A stretch of 64,000 nt of DNA from Bilabrum cf. latius (Eukaryota > Bigyra: Bicosoecida > Bigyra > Bicosoecida). This document shows, one piece after another, positions 12,419-22,875 of the stretch. Location of the stretch: the NCBI GenBank assembly GCA_965178125.1, contig OZ237740.1:186001-250000 (forward strand). The letters are read 5' to 3'. The position numbers were made by a program, and so were the translations under genes. The notes below the pieces were generated by a model, which saw nothing but the letters and a program-made list of their open reading frames with translations, had not been told where the DNA came from and ran no database searches. Numbering within the stretch: the stretch's first letter is position 1; every line of letters starts with the position of its first letter.

Positions 12419-15400
12419 TCAGAGAGAGCTGTAGGAACCCGTGCCTGCCGCGCTGCTAGAGGTAGCGGCAGAACCGGCACCCCCAGTGCTGCCATATCCG
12501 CCGGTTCCTCCCGCGGCTCCGGTGCTTGCCGTGCTGCCGTAGCCCCCGCCCCCAGAGCTGGTGTACGTGTTCACAGCAGCCTTGTCGACGGCGGCTGTGC
12601 TCGGCTGCACGGTCTCTTGCAACGCGATGAATCCTCTGTTAATTCCAGTGGACATGTCCGAGAAAATGTCCGTGAACGGCCTCCCCGGGTTCTACCTGTA
12701 CCACAGGAAGAAACCGCCGGCCGCGCCCACAAGAACCACTGTGGCAATGACGCCGCCCGCGATGGCGCCGCCGTTCTTTTTCGCGCTCTTCTGGCAGTAC
12801 TGCCCCGTCCATCCGCCGTCACACTCACACTTGTCGTCGATACAGTAGCCCCTGTTGGAGCAAACGGTGCAGTCGGGTCCCGTGGCGCAACTATTGCACT
12901 CGAAGCACTTGGTGGCGGGGTCATAACCGGCATGGCACTGGCAAGTACCAAACAAGCAGGTTCCGTGCAAGTTGCACTCTTCCTCGACAAAGCACTCAGG
13001 ACCCGAGAAGCACTTCGGACACGGGATGCACTCGCGGCCGTAATCGCCGAACTGGCGGAAGTTGTCCTTGCACGTGCAGACATTTCCGTCCTGGCAGGTG
13101 CCGTGCCCCGAGCAGGGCTAGGACTGGCAGCCGGTCTCGGGGTCGAGGCAGTCAAGGCATGCAGCGCAGTTCGTCGTCGAGTCGTAACCGTCGGGGCAGT
13201 CGCACTCGCCAGTCTGACCGTTGCACGTGCCGGCGTTGCAGTTGACGGGCTCGGTGCACCCACTGTCCTCGGTGAAGCAGGGCTCGCAGGCGCACTGGCC
13301 CGACATGGCATTGCAGGTCTGGTTGGTGGGGCACTGTACCGCGTCGGCACAGTTGCTCTCCTCGGTAAAGCACGGCTCGCAGGAGCACTACCCAGTCCCC
13401 GCATCGCACTTGCCGTTGCCGTTGCAGTTCTCGAACACTTGGCACGAATCCCCAGAGTAGCAGGCGTTGCATTCGCACACGCCGGTCCCTGCGTTGCAGG
13501 TGCCGTTCCCGTTGCAATCCTGCTGCACATCACAGGCCTCGCCCGAGTAGCAGCTGTCGCACTCGCACACGCCCACACCGGAGTCGCACGTCCCGTGTTC
13601 CCCGCAGTCGAGCGGCGTCTTGCAGTCGGGCCCTGTGAAGCAACCTTCGCACACGCAGCCCTTACCCGGCACGCAGGTGCCTTCCACGCAGAAGAAAGGG
13701 TCGGCACAGGCGGGACCCGTGGAGCAAGACTTTTCCACGCACTGGCAGACCGGCTCCTTGAGATCGTCCTGGCACAGGCATGTACCGGTGCCGTTGCACG
13801 ACAGCCCGTTGGGGCCCGCGGGACAACCCTCCTCGAAAGCGTAGATGTCATCGAAAGTGGCCATGTACACGCGCCCCCTGGTGACGTTGCCGTTGGCGAT
13901 GACGGGCGAGATCGGCCCGAGCTCGATGTCGTCGCCGGCCAGCGCCACGCTCCACTTGTACTCTCCGTCGGGGCCGAAGGCCCACAGCGTGGGGATCTCG
14001 TACGGGCCGTCTACCGCGTCCGAGCCGACGAACACGTTGCCGTCCTCGTCAAGGGCTGGCGAGGATCGCGAGTTTCCGAACTGCGGGCCCTTGTCGCTGG
14101 CCTGCCTCCCGGTGTAGCTCCACACAACCTGTCCAGTCGCGGCGGACACCTGGACGAGGGCACCACCCGAGTTGAAGTTGTAGGTGGCCAAAGTGACGCG
14201 ACCGTCGTCGATGTTGAGGGCCGGGGTGCTGAATCGGTTGGTGCCTCGCACGGAGGACACGGACGCCTGGGAGGCCGGGGGCAGGGGCGAGTCGTCCTCC
14301 TCCCCGCGCCAGTGACCCGGCCACGTGCAGTTGGACTCGGCCAGGCCCGACGTGCCCAGGTCGAACTTGCAGCGATACGCAACCGAGAGGGTCGCGTTTC
14401 TGTCGCCAACCACGTCGATGGCCCACAGGTAGCCCCTCTTCGACTGGATGTAGATCCTGTCTGCGTCAAGGCCGAGCACTGGGGCGGAGTAGAACTCGTC
14501 CTGGACCGAGGTCTCGTTCGTGTCGAGCTGCGCGAGCTGCGCCCCCGTCACGATGTCAACAAGCTCCAGCACGGGTCCGTACGCGTGCACGATGGCCCTC
14601 CGGAAATAGTCCATGGCCGGCGTGTGCCTCAGCGCGTAGGTGTTGTTCCCGTCATCGCGCGCCTCCCTCTGCCACAAAATAGACCCGTCCGAGGTGTTGA
14701 GCGCGACCAGGTTGCCCCCCTCGTCGGTTTCGTAGTTCGAGGACGTCCCCACAATCGTCACACCTTCGGGGAGGTTGTCGCCAGGCAGAGTGCCCTGCGT
14801 GGTGCACCGGACCGGCGCGTACACTGGCGCGCCCACGTCTGTCTTCCAGATCTCCTAGCAGGGGCTGTCCCCGTTCCTTATGCAGGCCTCGTATGGGATC
14901 ATGTAGACGTGTCCGTCGGTGGATCCCACCACAGCTACTTCGTCGGTCGTTGAGCCGTTCACGTCTATGAGGATCTTGCTGACGGCCGCGCCCTGCGGTG
15001 GGAATCAGGGGTTGGGTGCGAGATGCAGTAGGAAAACATGAATGCGATCAATCGAAGTTATACCTGTCCAGTGTATCAGGGGTGTTGTCATGGCTGAGGC
15101 TGTTGGGGACCAGACAGCATGGCAGTCAGCAGTGCAGCTCACCACGATCCCATCGGGTCCGCCGTCTGACAGAATACCAATCGTGTACGTTTGCAGAGTC
15201 TCAACATCGACCACGGACAGCTGGTTATCGCTGGTTCCAGTGACGAGGTATTCGTTGTTGGTGCTGACCACGCCAGTTTGATAAATCTCATGGGTTCGAT
15301 CCTCGGCCTGGATCGACGTATTACAAGGAGGAGAGTTAACGGGACCCTTCATGCCATTTGCAAATCCCTGCAAGAAGAGGAAGGCGGCACTTGAACAAGC

Positions 15401-15666
15401 GGTTCGATGTTGGGTCGCTTTGCAGGCGCTTGGGCCACATGCTCGTCGCAAAAGACTGTAGCAGCCTATGCATGAAGGTAAATTATTCCAAATAAATAAA
15501 CCATGGCGATCTAATACACCATCTATCGCCAGACTGGGGCGCAGCTGTGAACACCTCAGCCAGAGCTGCTTACCCTGTTGAGTTCATCGTGATGCACTGT
15601 TGTCCACACGGCATGGGCTATGCCTACGATGAATGGGACAAAAAGGACCTACACAGCTGCCTTCAT
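12419..15666 (-). CDS. Type I membrane protein: PQQ-like beta-propeller, EGF-type repeats, one TM, ~963 aa
   Basis: Three exons: 15574-15666, 15143-15367 and 12419-14992 (stop TGA). Exon 1 encodes a signal peptide, MKAAV-(TAG)-VLFVPFIVGIAHA. Exon 2 and the start of exon 3 form a PQQ-like propeller (blades such as GGNLVALNTSDGSILWQ and GYLWAIDVVGD). From ~13830 down to ~12800 there are about a dozen Cys-rich EGF/laminin-like modules. One TM segment follows (GGAIAGGVIATVVLVGAAGG) and then a ~90-residue Gly/Ser/Tyr-rich cytoplasmic tail. TAGs: 15649-15651, 14855-14857, 13388-13390, 13118-13120, 12692-12694. In the EGF modules the TAG at 13388 occupies the slot that is Q, E or V in sister repeats. 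It is likely a surface receptor or adhesion protein; the ligand is unknown. Confidence 0.88.
14993..15142 (-). other. Spliceosomal intron 2 of the PQQ/EGF gene
   Basis: 150 nt. Donor GTGAGC follows ...GIV; acceptor CACCGCAG precedes GAAVSK. Phase 0, and joining restores an uninterrupted propeller blade. Confidence 0.85.
15368..15573 (-). other. Spliceosomal intron 1 of the PQQ/EGF gene
   Basis: 206 nt. Donor GTAAGC; acceptor CTTCTTGCAG. Phase 0; it joins the signal-peptide exon to the propeller exon. Confidence 0.8.
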
Positions 15667-15853
15667 ACTGTCAGAGGCGAAAAGCTGGCCGGCGAATCAC
15701 GCTTTTCTGGCAACCGTAGATAAATCGTACAAATGTATACATACACGTTACCTATTGTGTGACAATCCGGAGTAGTAAATAGAGATTCTGCAAGCAGGGT
15801 TTTAGGCACCGTTTTACATGGAAACAACCGGTCAAGATGTCGCAAAAGGTGCT

Positions 15854-18800
15854 ATGTAGCCCCTCATTTTAAAATCAACGCTGGGCTGGGGTGGAGAGCC
15901 AGGAAAAGAACCTCCATCCTGGCCGACAGAGGATGCGATTGGCCTTGCACAGCTCTTCTTGACCGATGCGCTCTCATCGCGAAAGATAACGTATCGGTAC
16001 GATCCTATCAGCCTGTGGTGGAGAGGACTGTTTCATTCGTTTGGTCATCGCAATATGGTGACGCTTGCAGCCCTGGTGCACTGCTCCTTGGTTCTTTTCG
16101 AGCAGCCGTCGCACCGGCCAGGCTATGCGGGGTTGTCGCCGAAAGAAGCCGACCTTGGGTTCACTTTCAACACCAGCCCAGTCGAGGCTGTAATATTACT
16201 CATATACATTTTCGATATTTTCGCTCAAGCTCGATTCATGGGATGGCAAGCGTATGCGACGAAGTGGAACGTCGTCGAGCTGCTTTCTACGGTGGTGTTT
16301 GCGATCGACGTGCTGACTTCCAGCACTGGGCTAGTTGAGGAGCAGTTCAGTCGCATACTCAGGCCGCTATTCGTAGTGACGAAACGAAGGCACATTAGGT
16401 TCATCTTGAACGGGGTGCTGCATGCCTTCCCGGGCATGCTGCCCATCCTCATCATTCAGATGCTTATCGTGGTGCTGTTCGCTTTTACTGGATCTCTCAT
16501 GTTCAGTCTGTACAACCCGGTGTTCTAGGACCTCCCGAGCAATCTAACGAACGTTCCCCCCTACTGCAGCCCCTTCTACGGACAGAAGACGCCCGAGTTA
16601 GAGGGCGGATGTCAGGACTACTTCTTCTCTGTCGAAAGTAGCGTGTACGGGCTGACCACGCTGTCAACAAAGACTTCGTGGCCGAACATCATGCTGCCGT
16701 ACTATAGCAAGACGCAGTGGGCGGGCATATACTTCGTCCTGTTCCTGCTCCTTGACCACTTCTTCATCTTCCGGCTGCTGCTTGCCTCAGCCTCCGCCGA
16801 CTTCAAGCAGTACTGCTCACACGCGTTCGTGAAACAGCAGAGGCGGAACCGGGCTGCGTTTGCGGCGGCCTTTCGTCTGGTGAGCTACGGCGGGTACGTG
16901 TCTGAGGCCATGTGGCTGACGCTGGCTGAGAAAGTCAGCCCGAGGATGCCGCCCGCCGTAGCCCAGACTCTCTTCAGGGCGGTTGGAGGGGTCAGCGGGT
17001 ACATTGGCAGGCCCGGGTTCTTGGCCGCGTGCACACTCATGGACGTGGGCTGGGAGAAACTCGTGCCTCGCGACAACTCGGGAGACGGCTTGTTCGGAAG
17101 GGCTAGCTGCCTGTGGCGGGTCCTGCCTGCGTGCTGCGTGATTGGCCTGCCCACGCTCTCGGACGACAGGCACAATCATGTCAGCGGCTAGGACGAGGAC
17201 TGCAGGACGTGGGAGGACCCACGGACGTGGCAGACATGCGATGCCATCGGTGCTATTGTGTGCTGCCAGCTGGGGTGCTGCCGCAGGGGTGCATTGCATG
17301 ACAGTGCCTCGGAGGGTACAGGGTTGGACGGTGCTTCCGTCCCTCTTCGAACGGGAGGAAGACTCTCCCCGGTATTGGGTGAAGGAGTCGTGGGGGGCGA
17401 TAGACCTCCAGTAGCGAGAGCGCCGGGCCGTAAAGACCACTCATCGCCCTTCTCGGGGGCCCGCCACAGGTCAAAGGAAGTGTGCCTGCACGACAGGCAA
17501 GAGTTCGCGGCTTATGTGTGGCACCGCAGGTGGAGGTAGGGGCGGCGACACATTGTCAGCTACCTTCGGCATTGGGTGTTTGAGCTCGGGATGCTCGGTC
17601 TCGTTATCCTGGCCAGCGCTGTTGAGATCCTGCAAGCCACCCCGGTGACTGATGACGACGGCGAGAAGGGCAAAGGGTCCTCGTTCAACAGGAAGACCGA
17701 GTCCCTTGCCACCTCCAATGCACTGCAAGCGGTGTCTCTGGCTTTGCTGTTCGTGTTCATCATCGAGTGCATCGTAAAGGTAGTTGTGTTTGGTCCCAGC
17801 CCTTACTGGAGAGATGGATTCAATCGAGTTGACGCCATTGTGACTGTGCTGTGCACCGTCAGCGTGTTGGTGCAGTACGTCATCGCGGCGGCAGCGGAGG
17901 GCCATGAGGACGAGTCTTCCTGGAGCCTTTCCATCACGATGGGGTTTCTTGTTGGCGTATCCATCCGATCCATCCGATTTATTCGGATTCTGCGATTCTT
18001 GAAGCCGTTTTGGAGAGTGCTGGCGACGCTGCGTTCGATCGTGCCGCTGCTTGCACGCATCGGCGCCGTGCTTGGGATCATGCTGTACATCGCCGCCATC
18101 GTGGGCATGGAGGCGTTCGCTGGCAGGCTCGACATGAACGACCGGAACGTTCGCGAAAGTTCCTACGGGCACTCCGCGCAGCAGTCCATGACGTTTGATA
18201 CTTTCATGCACTCGATCGTGGTGCAGTTCGCTCTGCTCATGGTGACCCGCTCCCCTCTCATGATGGAGGGCGTGCTGGCCGCTGAACAGTCCTGGTGGCC
18301 GGTCATTTTCTTTGGCGTGTTCTACGTTGTAATGGTCATCGTGTCAACCAACGTGCTGGTTGCTCTCATCCTGCAAGGGTATTCCAGCCGGTTTGCAAGG
18401 GAGGTCAAGAGAGGGGACGGGCTGTGCGAGGCGTGGGAGCACCTGTGCTGCGTGGCTCAGATGGAGCTGCACGACCTCAAGCCCGACGATTTCCCCTTGC
18501 CTGTTAGTTTTGTCATCCGCAAGCCAGAGAGGTTTCAGTCCCTCGGTGACGCCCTCTTCGGTGAGGGCCTGAAACTCACCTTCGAGCGTGACTCGCTCAG
18601 GGTGAAAGACGAGTTCGATGCGGCTGCCTATGCCCGCTTCGCAGCGCGGGACCGTGGATTCAGCTCGGTTGACGGTGGGCCGGATCGGCCCAACAGCAGG
18701 ACTGAAGAGGATCTAGACGAGGAAGACAAGGAGTAGGGCGACCAGGGCGGGGCGCAGGACAGGGCTCGCTCCCTGACGGATTTCGTGTGGTCTCCGTTCG

Positions 18801-21800
18801 CGGTGCTGCTTTCGAGCGATTCGCTGAATGCCGAGGCCGACGCAATCGAGGAGATTCTGGAGGAGGACGAGGCCGAGGACGTGATGGAGTCGGACGACGA
18901 GGAGGATCTTGGGAAGACTGGGTTCGGGCACGGGTTTGCGCACGAATACAACTTTGTGTTCCTCGGCTTTGGCCAGGGCAAGGGACCGCTGCCGGGCGAA
19001 GAGACTTGCCTGCAGCACCTGTGGTCGTGCTGCTGCTGCTGGTGCGAGCTCCCCTGCTGCAGGACTCGATCCGCTGCTCGCCGTGACGAGTGGGGCAGGA
19101 GCCAGTACGGGAGCAGCGACGAAGGGGAGGGCTGGCGCGACCACGAGATGGCAGTGCCGATGAAGGCCGCCGCGGGCAGGCTCAACCGGAGGGCGAGATC
19201 GAGCCTGTCCGACATCGGGGACGAGTCGGTGATGGACGTGGCGGGCGTGGAAGACTCGGACACGGATTCGACGGTGTCTCAGCTTGAGGAACTGGGCGAC
19301 GGGTCGGCGGTGGGAGCCGCACTGGGTGAGAACCGCAGACTGCGGCCGGCCATACAGCTGGGGGCGCGGCACCGCAGGTCGTCAGTAGACTCGAAGAGCT
19401 CAGCGGCGGCCAGCAAGGCGAAGCGTCGGTGGCTCAAGGCAGCAAGACGTGCCACCATGCTAAGCCTTGGCATACGATCGATGGGAGTTGGAGACAAGCC
19501 AAAGCCAAAGCCACAGCTGGCAGTCTCTCAGGCCCCGGTAGCGGCACGTGCACTTCAATCGCCACCAGGGTTGGAAGGCGCTTTTGGCGCAGGGTATGCA
19601 TCTGCCCAGGACCCCTCAAGCAAACCAGGCGCTGGCCGCCATCCGCTGGCATCGACTGCGGGTGGCGAACCCGGCGGCGCGGATGGTCTAGAGGGACTGA
19701 ACCGCGCGTCTGCAAGCGATGCTGTGACGAATGCAAGTGACTCTGCCGGCGGATTGGACGAGGAGCTAGGTCATGAGCAGAGCAAGGGCATGCACGACAG
19801 GAAGCACTCCACCCTACAGCTCTTCTCCGAGCTCGCCCTGATGAGTGCAGAGCTGGACATGTCGCCAACGGTGCGCACGGGGGCTAGAAAGGTCATGGCT
19901 AGGCAGCGGAAGCTCGCTGCCAGGCGAAGCAGCGGTCGGATGGACCGGTAGCGCCGCGGGAGCGGGGTGTCTCAGGCGGGCTCACTCGCGCAGAGTGTGA
20001 GGACTGCGGGTCTGCACAGGGTCAACGAGTCGGCACCCCCTTCAGACGTGCGACGCTCGCTGCTGAGGCGTGGCACGGTTCGCGCCCTGCAGCTTGGATC
20101 CAGGGGCTGGAAAGAAGACCACGGTGCTCTGCAGGGAGTCAGGCGACCTTTGCTCGGGGTGGTGGGTGAAGGTGGCAAGGATGATGGTGAGGTGAAGACG
20201 AACGAAGAGGGCAGCAGCAGTGGTAGCGGTATCGGTGGCATGGACGACAGGCTCGGGATCGGGATCTAGCAAACTGTCAGTGCAGGTGGTGCAGGTGGCG
20301 CTCCACCGAAGCCCACCCACCGCAGAACTGCCTCGGTCATTCCAGAGGGATTGAGTAGTCCCAGCGGTTACGTGCCTTAGGGGGGTGGCATCGCGGCGGG
20401 GGGGGTGTCTCGGCGTTCTAGCCACGGAGTTGGCGCCGATGGGAAGCTCCAGCGGCGCGGAGCCCACTGGAGATTCAAGACAGCGATTCGAAAAGCCGCC
20501 ATGTTCTCTTTGCTGTCTCAGAGGGCTGGCTAGGTGACTGCTTCCGCGGCCTCCCAGGTCGACCCGAAGATGCTCGGCACGAAAGGAGACGCCACCGCGC
20601 TCCTGTCACCATGGGAGGCAGACCGACAGGCCAGGAAGGTCGACGTCGCTACAACTGAACGGCTAGCGCGGCTGTCGCTCGGACCGCGCCGTAAGCGGTT
20701 CCGCACGATGCCGCAGCCTCCCACCTCGGGCGACGATGCCACTCAGGTGCTCGCTTTCGCCGAGCAGGTGCTCCGGGCCCGGGCTGAGTCGAGGCACGCG
20801 TCGGGCACTGCAGGCGCTGGGGGGTCCAAGGGGCACCCGGACGTGGCGGGCGTGCCTGCCAGGCGCGTGAGCTCTCGCAGGGAGGCGTGGGCATTGAGGA
20901 CGTACCCCTGGCCGTGCCCCTGCTGCAGCCCTTCAGAGTCCGCGATGATCCTCCTGGGGGACTCCCCGGGGCCTTCTGCTTCGATGGGCGACGACCATGC
21001 CGGCATGCAGTCGCTGCGTGGGCTGTCAGAGCAGGAGACGCAGGAATTCATGAAGACGTGCTGCTGGTGCTTCGCACCTTGCGGTTGCGTGCCCCCGGAC
21101 GGGATATCGACCGCGAGGCACGACGGCAGGGGAGGAGTGCGTGGGTTTTAGCAGTCGTGGTGCGGGTCTTGTACGGGGTCTTTCTTGCGGTACGCGAGCT
21201 TCCTCTTTGCAGCGGTGGCTGATTGCTTCCGGAGCTGTGCACTGTGCTGCGTGGGTCTCTCCAGTGTGCTGAACTGCTGCACGGACGAAGACGATCGGCC
21301 GGATTCCCACCACCGGCGATCGCATGCCTCTGGCGGAGAGAGCATGTTCGAGTTCGGGGGCGATGATGCGGGGGGGCAGGAAGCTGGGGGCATGCGCGGC
21401 ATCGGCTATGCTGGAGGTGCGTACCACGAGTTAGATCACTCGGGGGGCGAGTCACCGGGCAAGAGTGGCCAAAGTGGCCAGGGTGGCATTCGGTCCAGAC
21501 GGCCCTCCCTGGAAGGCATCCCCGGGGATGCCTCTCTTGCAGCGAGGAGGAGGAACCGGTTCACCGTGGGCAGGAGCAGGCAAATGTCGGGAGGAGGGTC
21601 CAGGGAGAGCTCAGCGCACTTCGGCCAGGGTGCATTGCACGACGGTGCGGTGGCAAGGGCACCGGCAGGATCACCGACTGATGCCGGGCATGGATCCCGG
21701 CACGCGGGAGCGGCAAAACCTATGCGCATCCTGGGCACTGGCGCGATCGTGGGCGGTCAGGGAGTGGGTGCGGGTGCGGGTGCTGCTGGATCTGGTGTTG

Positions 21801-22390
21801 CTGTGGCCCGAGCGTCTTCACAGCACGCTTTGGGGGCCCGTTCGGCGGGACCTAGGGAACACGCAGCGTCTAGTAGTGGGGGTCTAGCCCAGTCGATGGG
21901 GGCCGGTGGGGTCGCGCCCGGCGGCGCCTTGCAGAAATCGACGGGGATGCTCCGGGCCCTCGGGGGTACCTTCTACAAGGCGAACTTGGGGCAGCACGCT
22001 GACCAGGTGGAGGAGCTCGCGGTGGCACTCCCGCCCAGCAAGGGGGTATCCAGAGCGTCAAGTAGGATTGATATGCGCTCGCAGGCCGGGGAGGAAGGTG
22101 TGGTGGGCACTGTACCGGTGGAGGGACGCCCACTAGAACCTTCTAGTGGCAGTGGCAGTGGCAGTGGCAGTGGCAGTGGCAGTGGCAGTGGCAGTGGCAG
22201 TGGCAGTGGCAGGGGCAGTGAAATTGCAGCAAGCGCGTCAGCAGCAACAGGAGGGGAGGGCGTGGAGGATGGATAGCGGACTGAGGCTAGCACTGGCACT
22301 GCTGGCAGGCGAACACTGGTCCTTCCAGCAGACAAGCAGGAGAGAATCGCGATGCTGCTGCGGTAGATCGAGCTTGAATCGGCGCAGTAA
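15854..22390 (+). CDS. Two-pore-channel-like cation channel with ~1330-residue C-terminal tail, ~2178 aa
   Basis: A single open frame runs from ATG 15854 to TAA 22388-22390, crossing about twelve TAGs (15857-15859 as codon 2, then 16526, 17189, 17537, 18734, 19949, 20267, 20378, 20531, 21149, 22274, 22364). Repeat I (residues ~80-330) has S4-like ILRPLFVVTKRRHIRFIL and pore segment VYGLTTLSTKTSWPNIMLPYY. Repeat II (~573-846) has S4 SIRSIRFIRILRFLKPFWRV and pore QFALLMVTRSPLMMEG followed by an S6 helix. Two six-helix repeats and these pore sequences fit the two-pore channel (TPC) family of endolysosomal or vacuolar Na+/Ca2+ channels. The tail is low-complexity, acidic and Ser/Gly-rich, with Cys clusters near 19030, 20910, 21060 and 21250 and an (SG)n run at ~22146-22209. 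Known TPCs are ~700-900 aa, so the tail is extraordinary. It could be another two-domain channel type. Confidence 0.8.
22146..22211 (+). repeat. GGCAGT hexanucleotide microsatellite in the channel tail
   Basis: About eleven tandem GGCAGT units encode alternating Gly-Ser near the C-terminus of the channel. The length stays in frame. Confidence 0.9.
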
Positions 22391-22875
22391 CGAGGATGTG
22401 GCACTAGTGAGTGTACCAAAAGGCGGCTGTTTACCATTCGGACGAGCAATGGCATAGCTGCAGCGATGCGATCTTGTTCACTTCTTCATCATGCTGGTTG
22501 CATCTTGAGCCTGACTACACTTGAGGTTGCTGTGTTCTTGGGACCCGGAGTCGCACACAAGCACCACGGCCAAAGATTATTAAGCAGTTGTGCCCAGCAT
22601 GCGTGCCACCAGCAAGTCATCTGCCTCGTTTGTTTCATGGTCTACAATCGGAGTAATGTATGCGTTTGGCTTGTTCACAATGTGGGCGCTGGCCATCTTG
22701 AATCGGTGAGGGATGTTAAAGAGTCCGGCAGCTGCGATCCACGCTCCAAGATGAGTGCCAACACACACCACAAAGTCTGATATTCTCATCGCGCAGCATT
22801 CGTGGAGGCTACAAGAAAGTGCCAAAGCCAAAGCCAGACAATGTTTTACTTCATGACGGCGACCGCAGGGCCATC
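22391..22875. other. Gap between two same-strand membrane-protein genes
   Basis: 485 nt after the channel TAA. Short open frames exist on both strands, the longest on minus at 22580-22831, but none has a recognisable domain. It may hold the promoter or a 5' exon of the next gene. Confidence 0.35.

Noticed and set aside
11977-12495. A 172-residue minus-strand frame
   Set aside because: No domain, overlaps the end of the PQQ/EGF coding region in another frame; consistent with chance.
12617-14953. A 778-residue plus-strand open frame
   Set aside because: It is antisense to the PQQ/EGF gene, whose signal peptide, propeller, EGF cysteines and splice sites are convincing. GC-rich coding DNA often leaves the antisense frame open.
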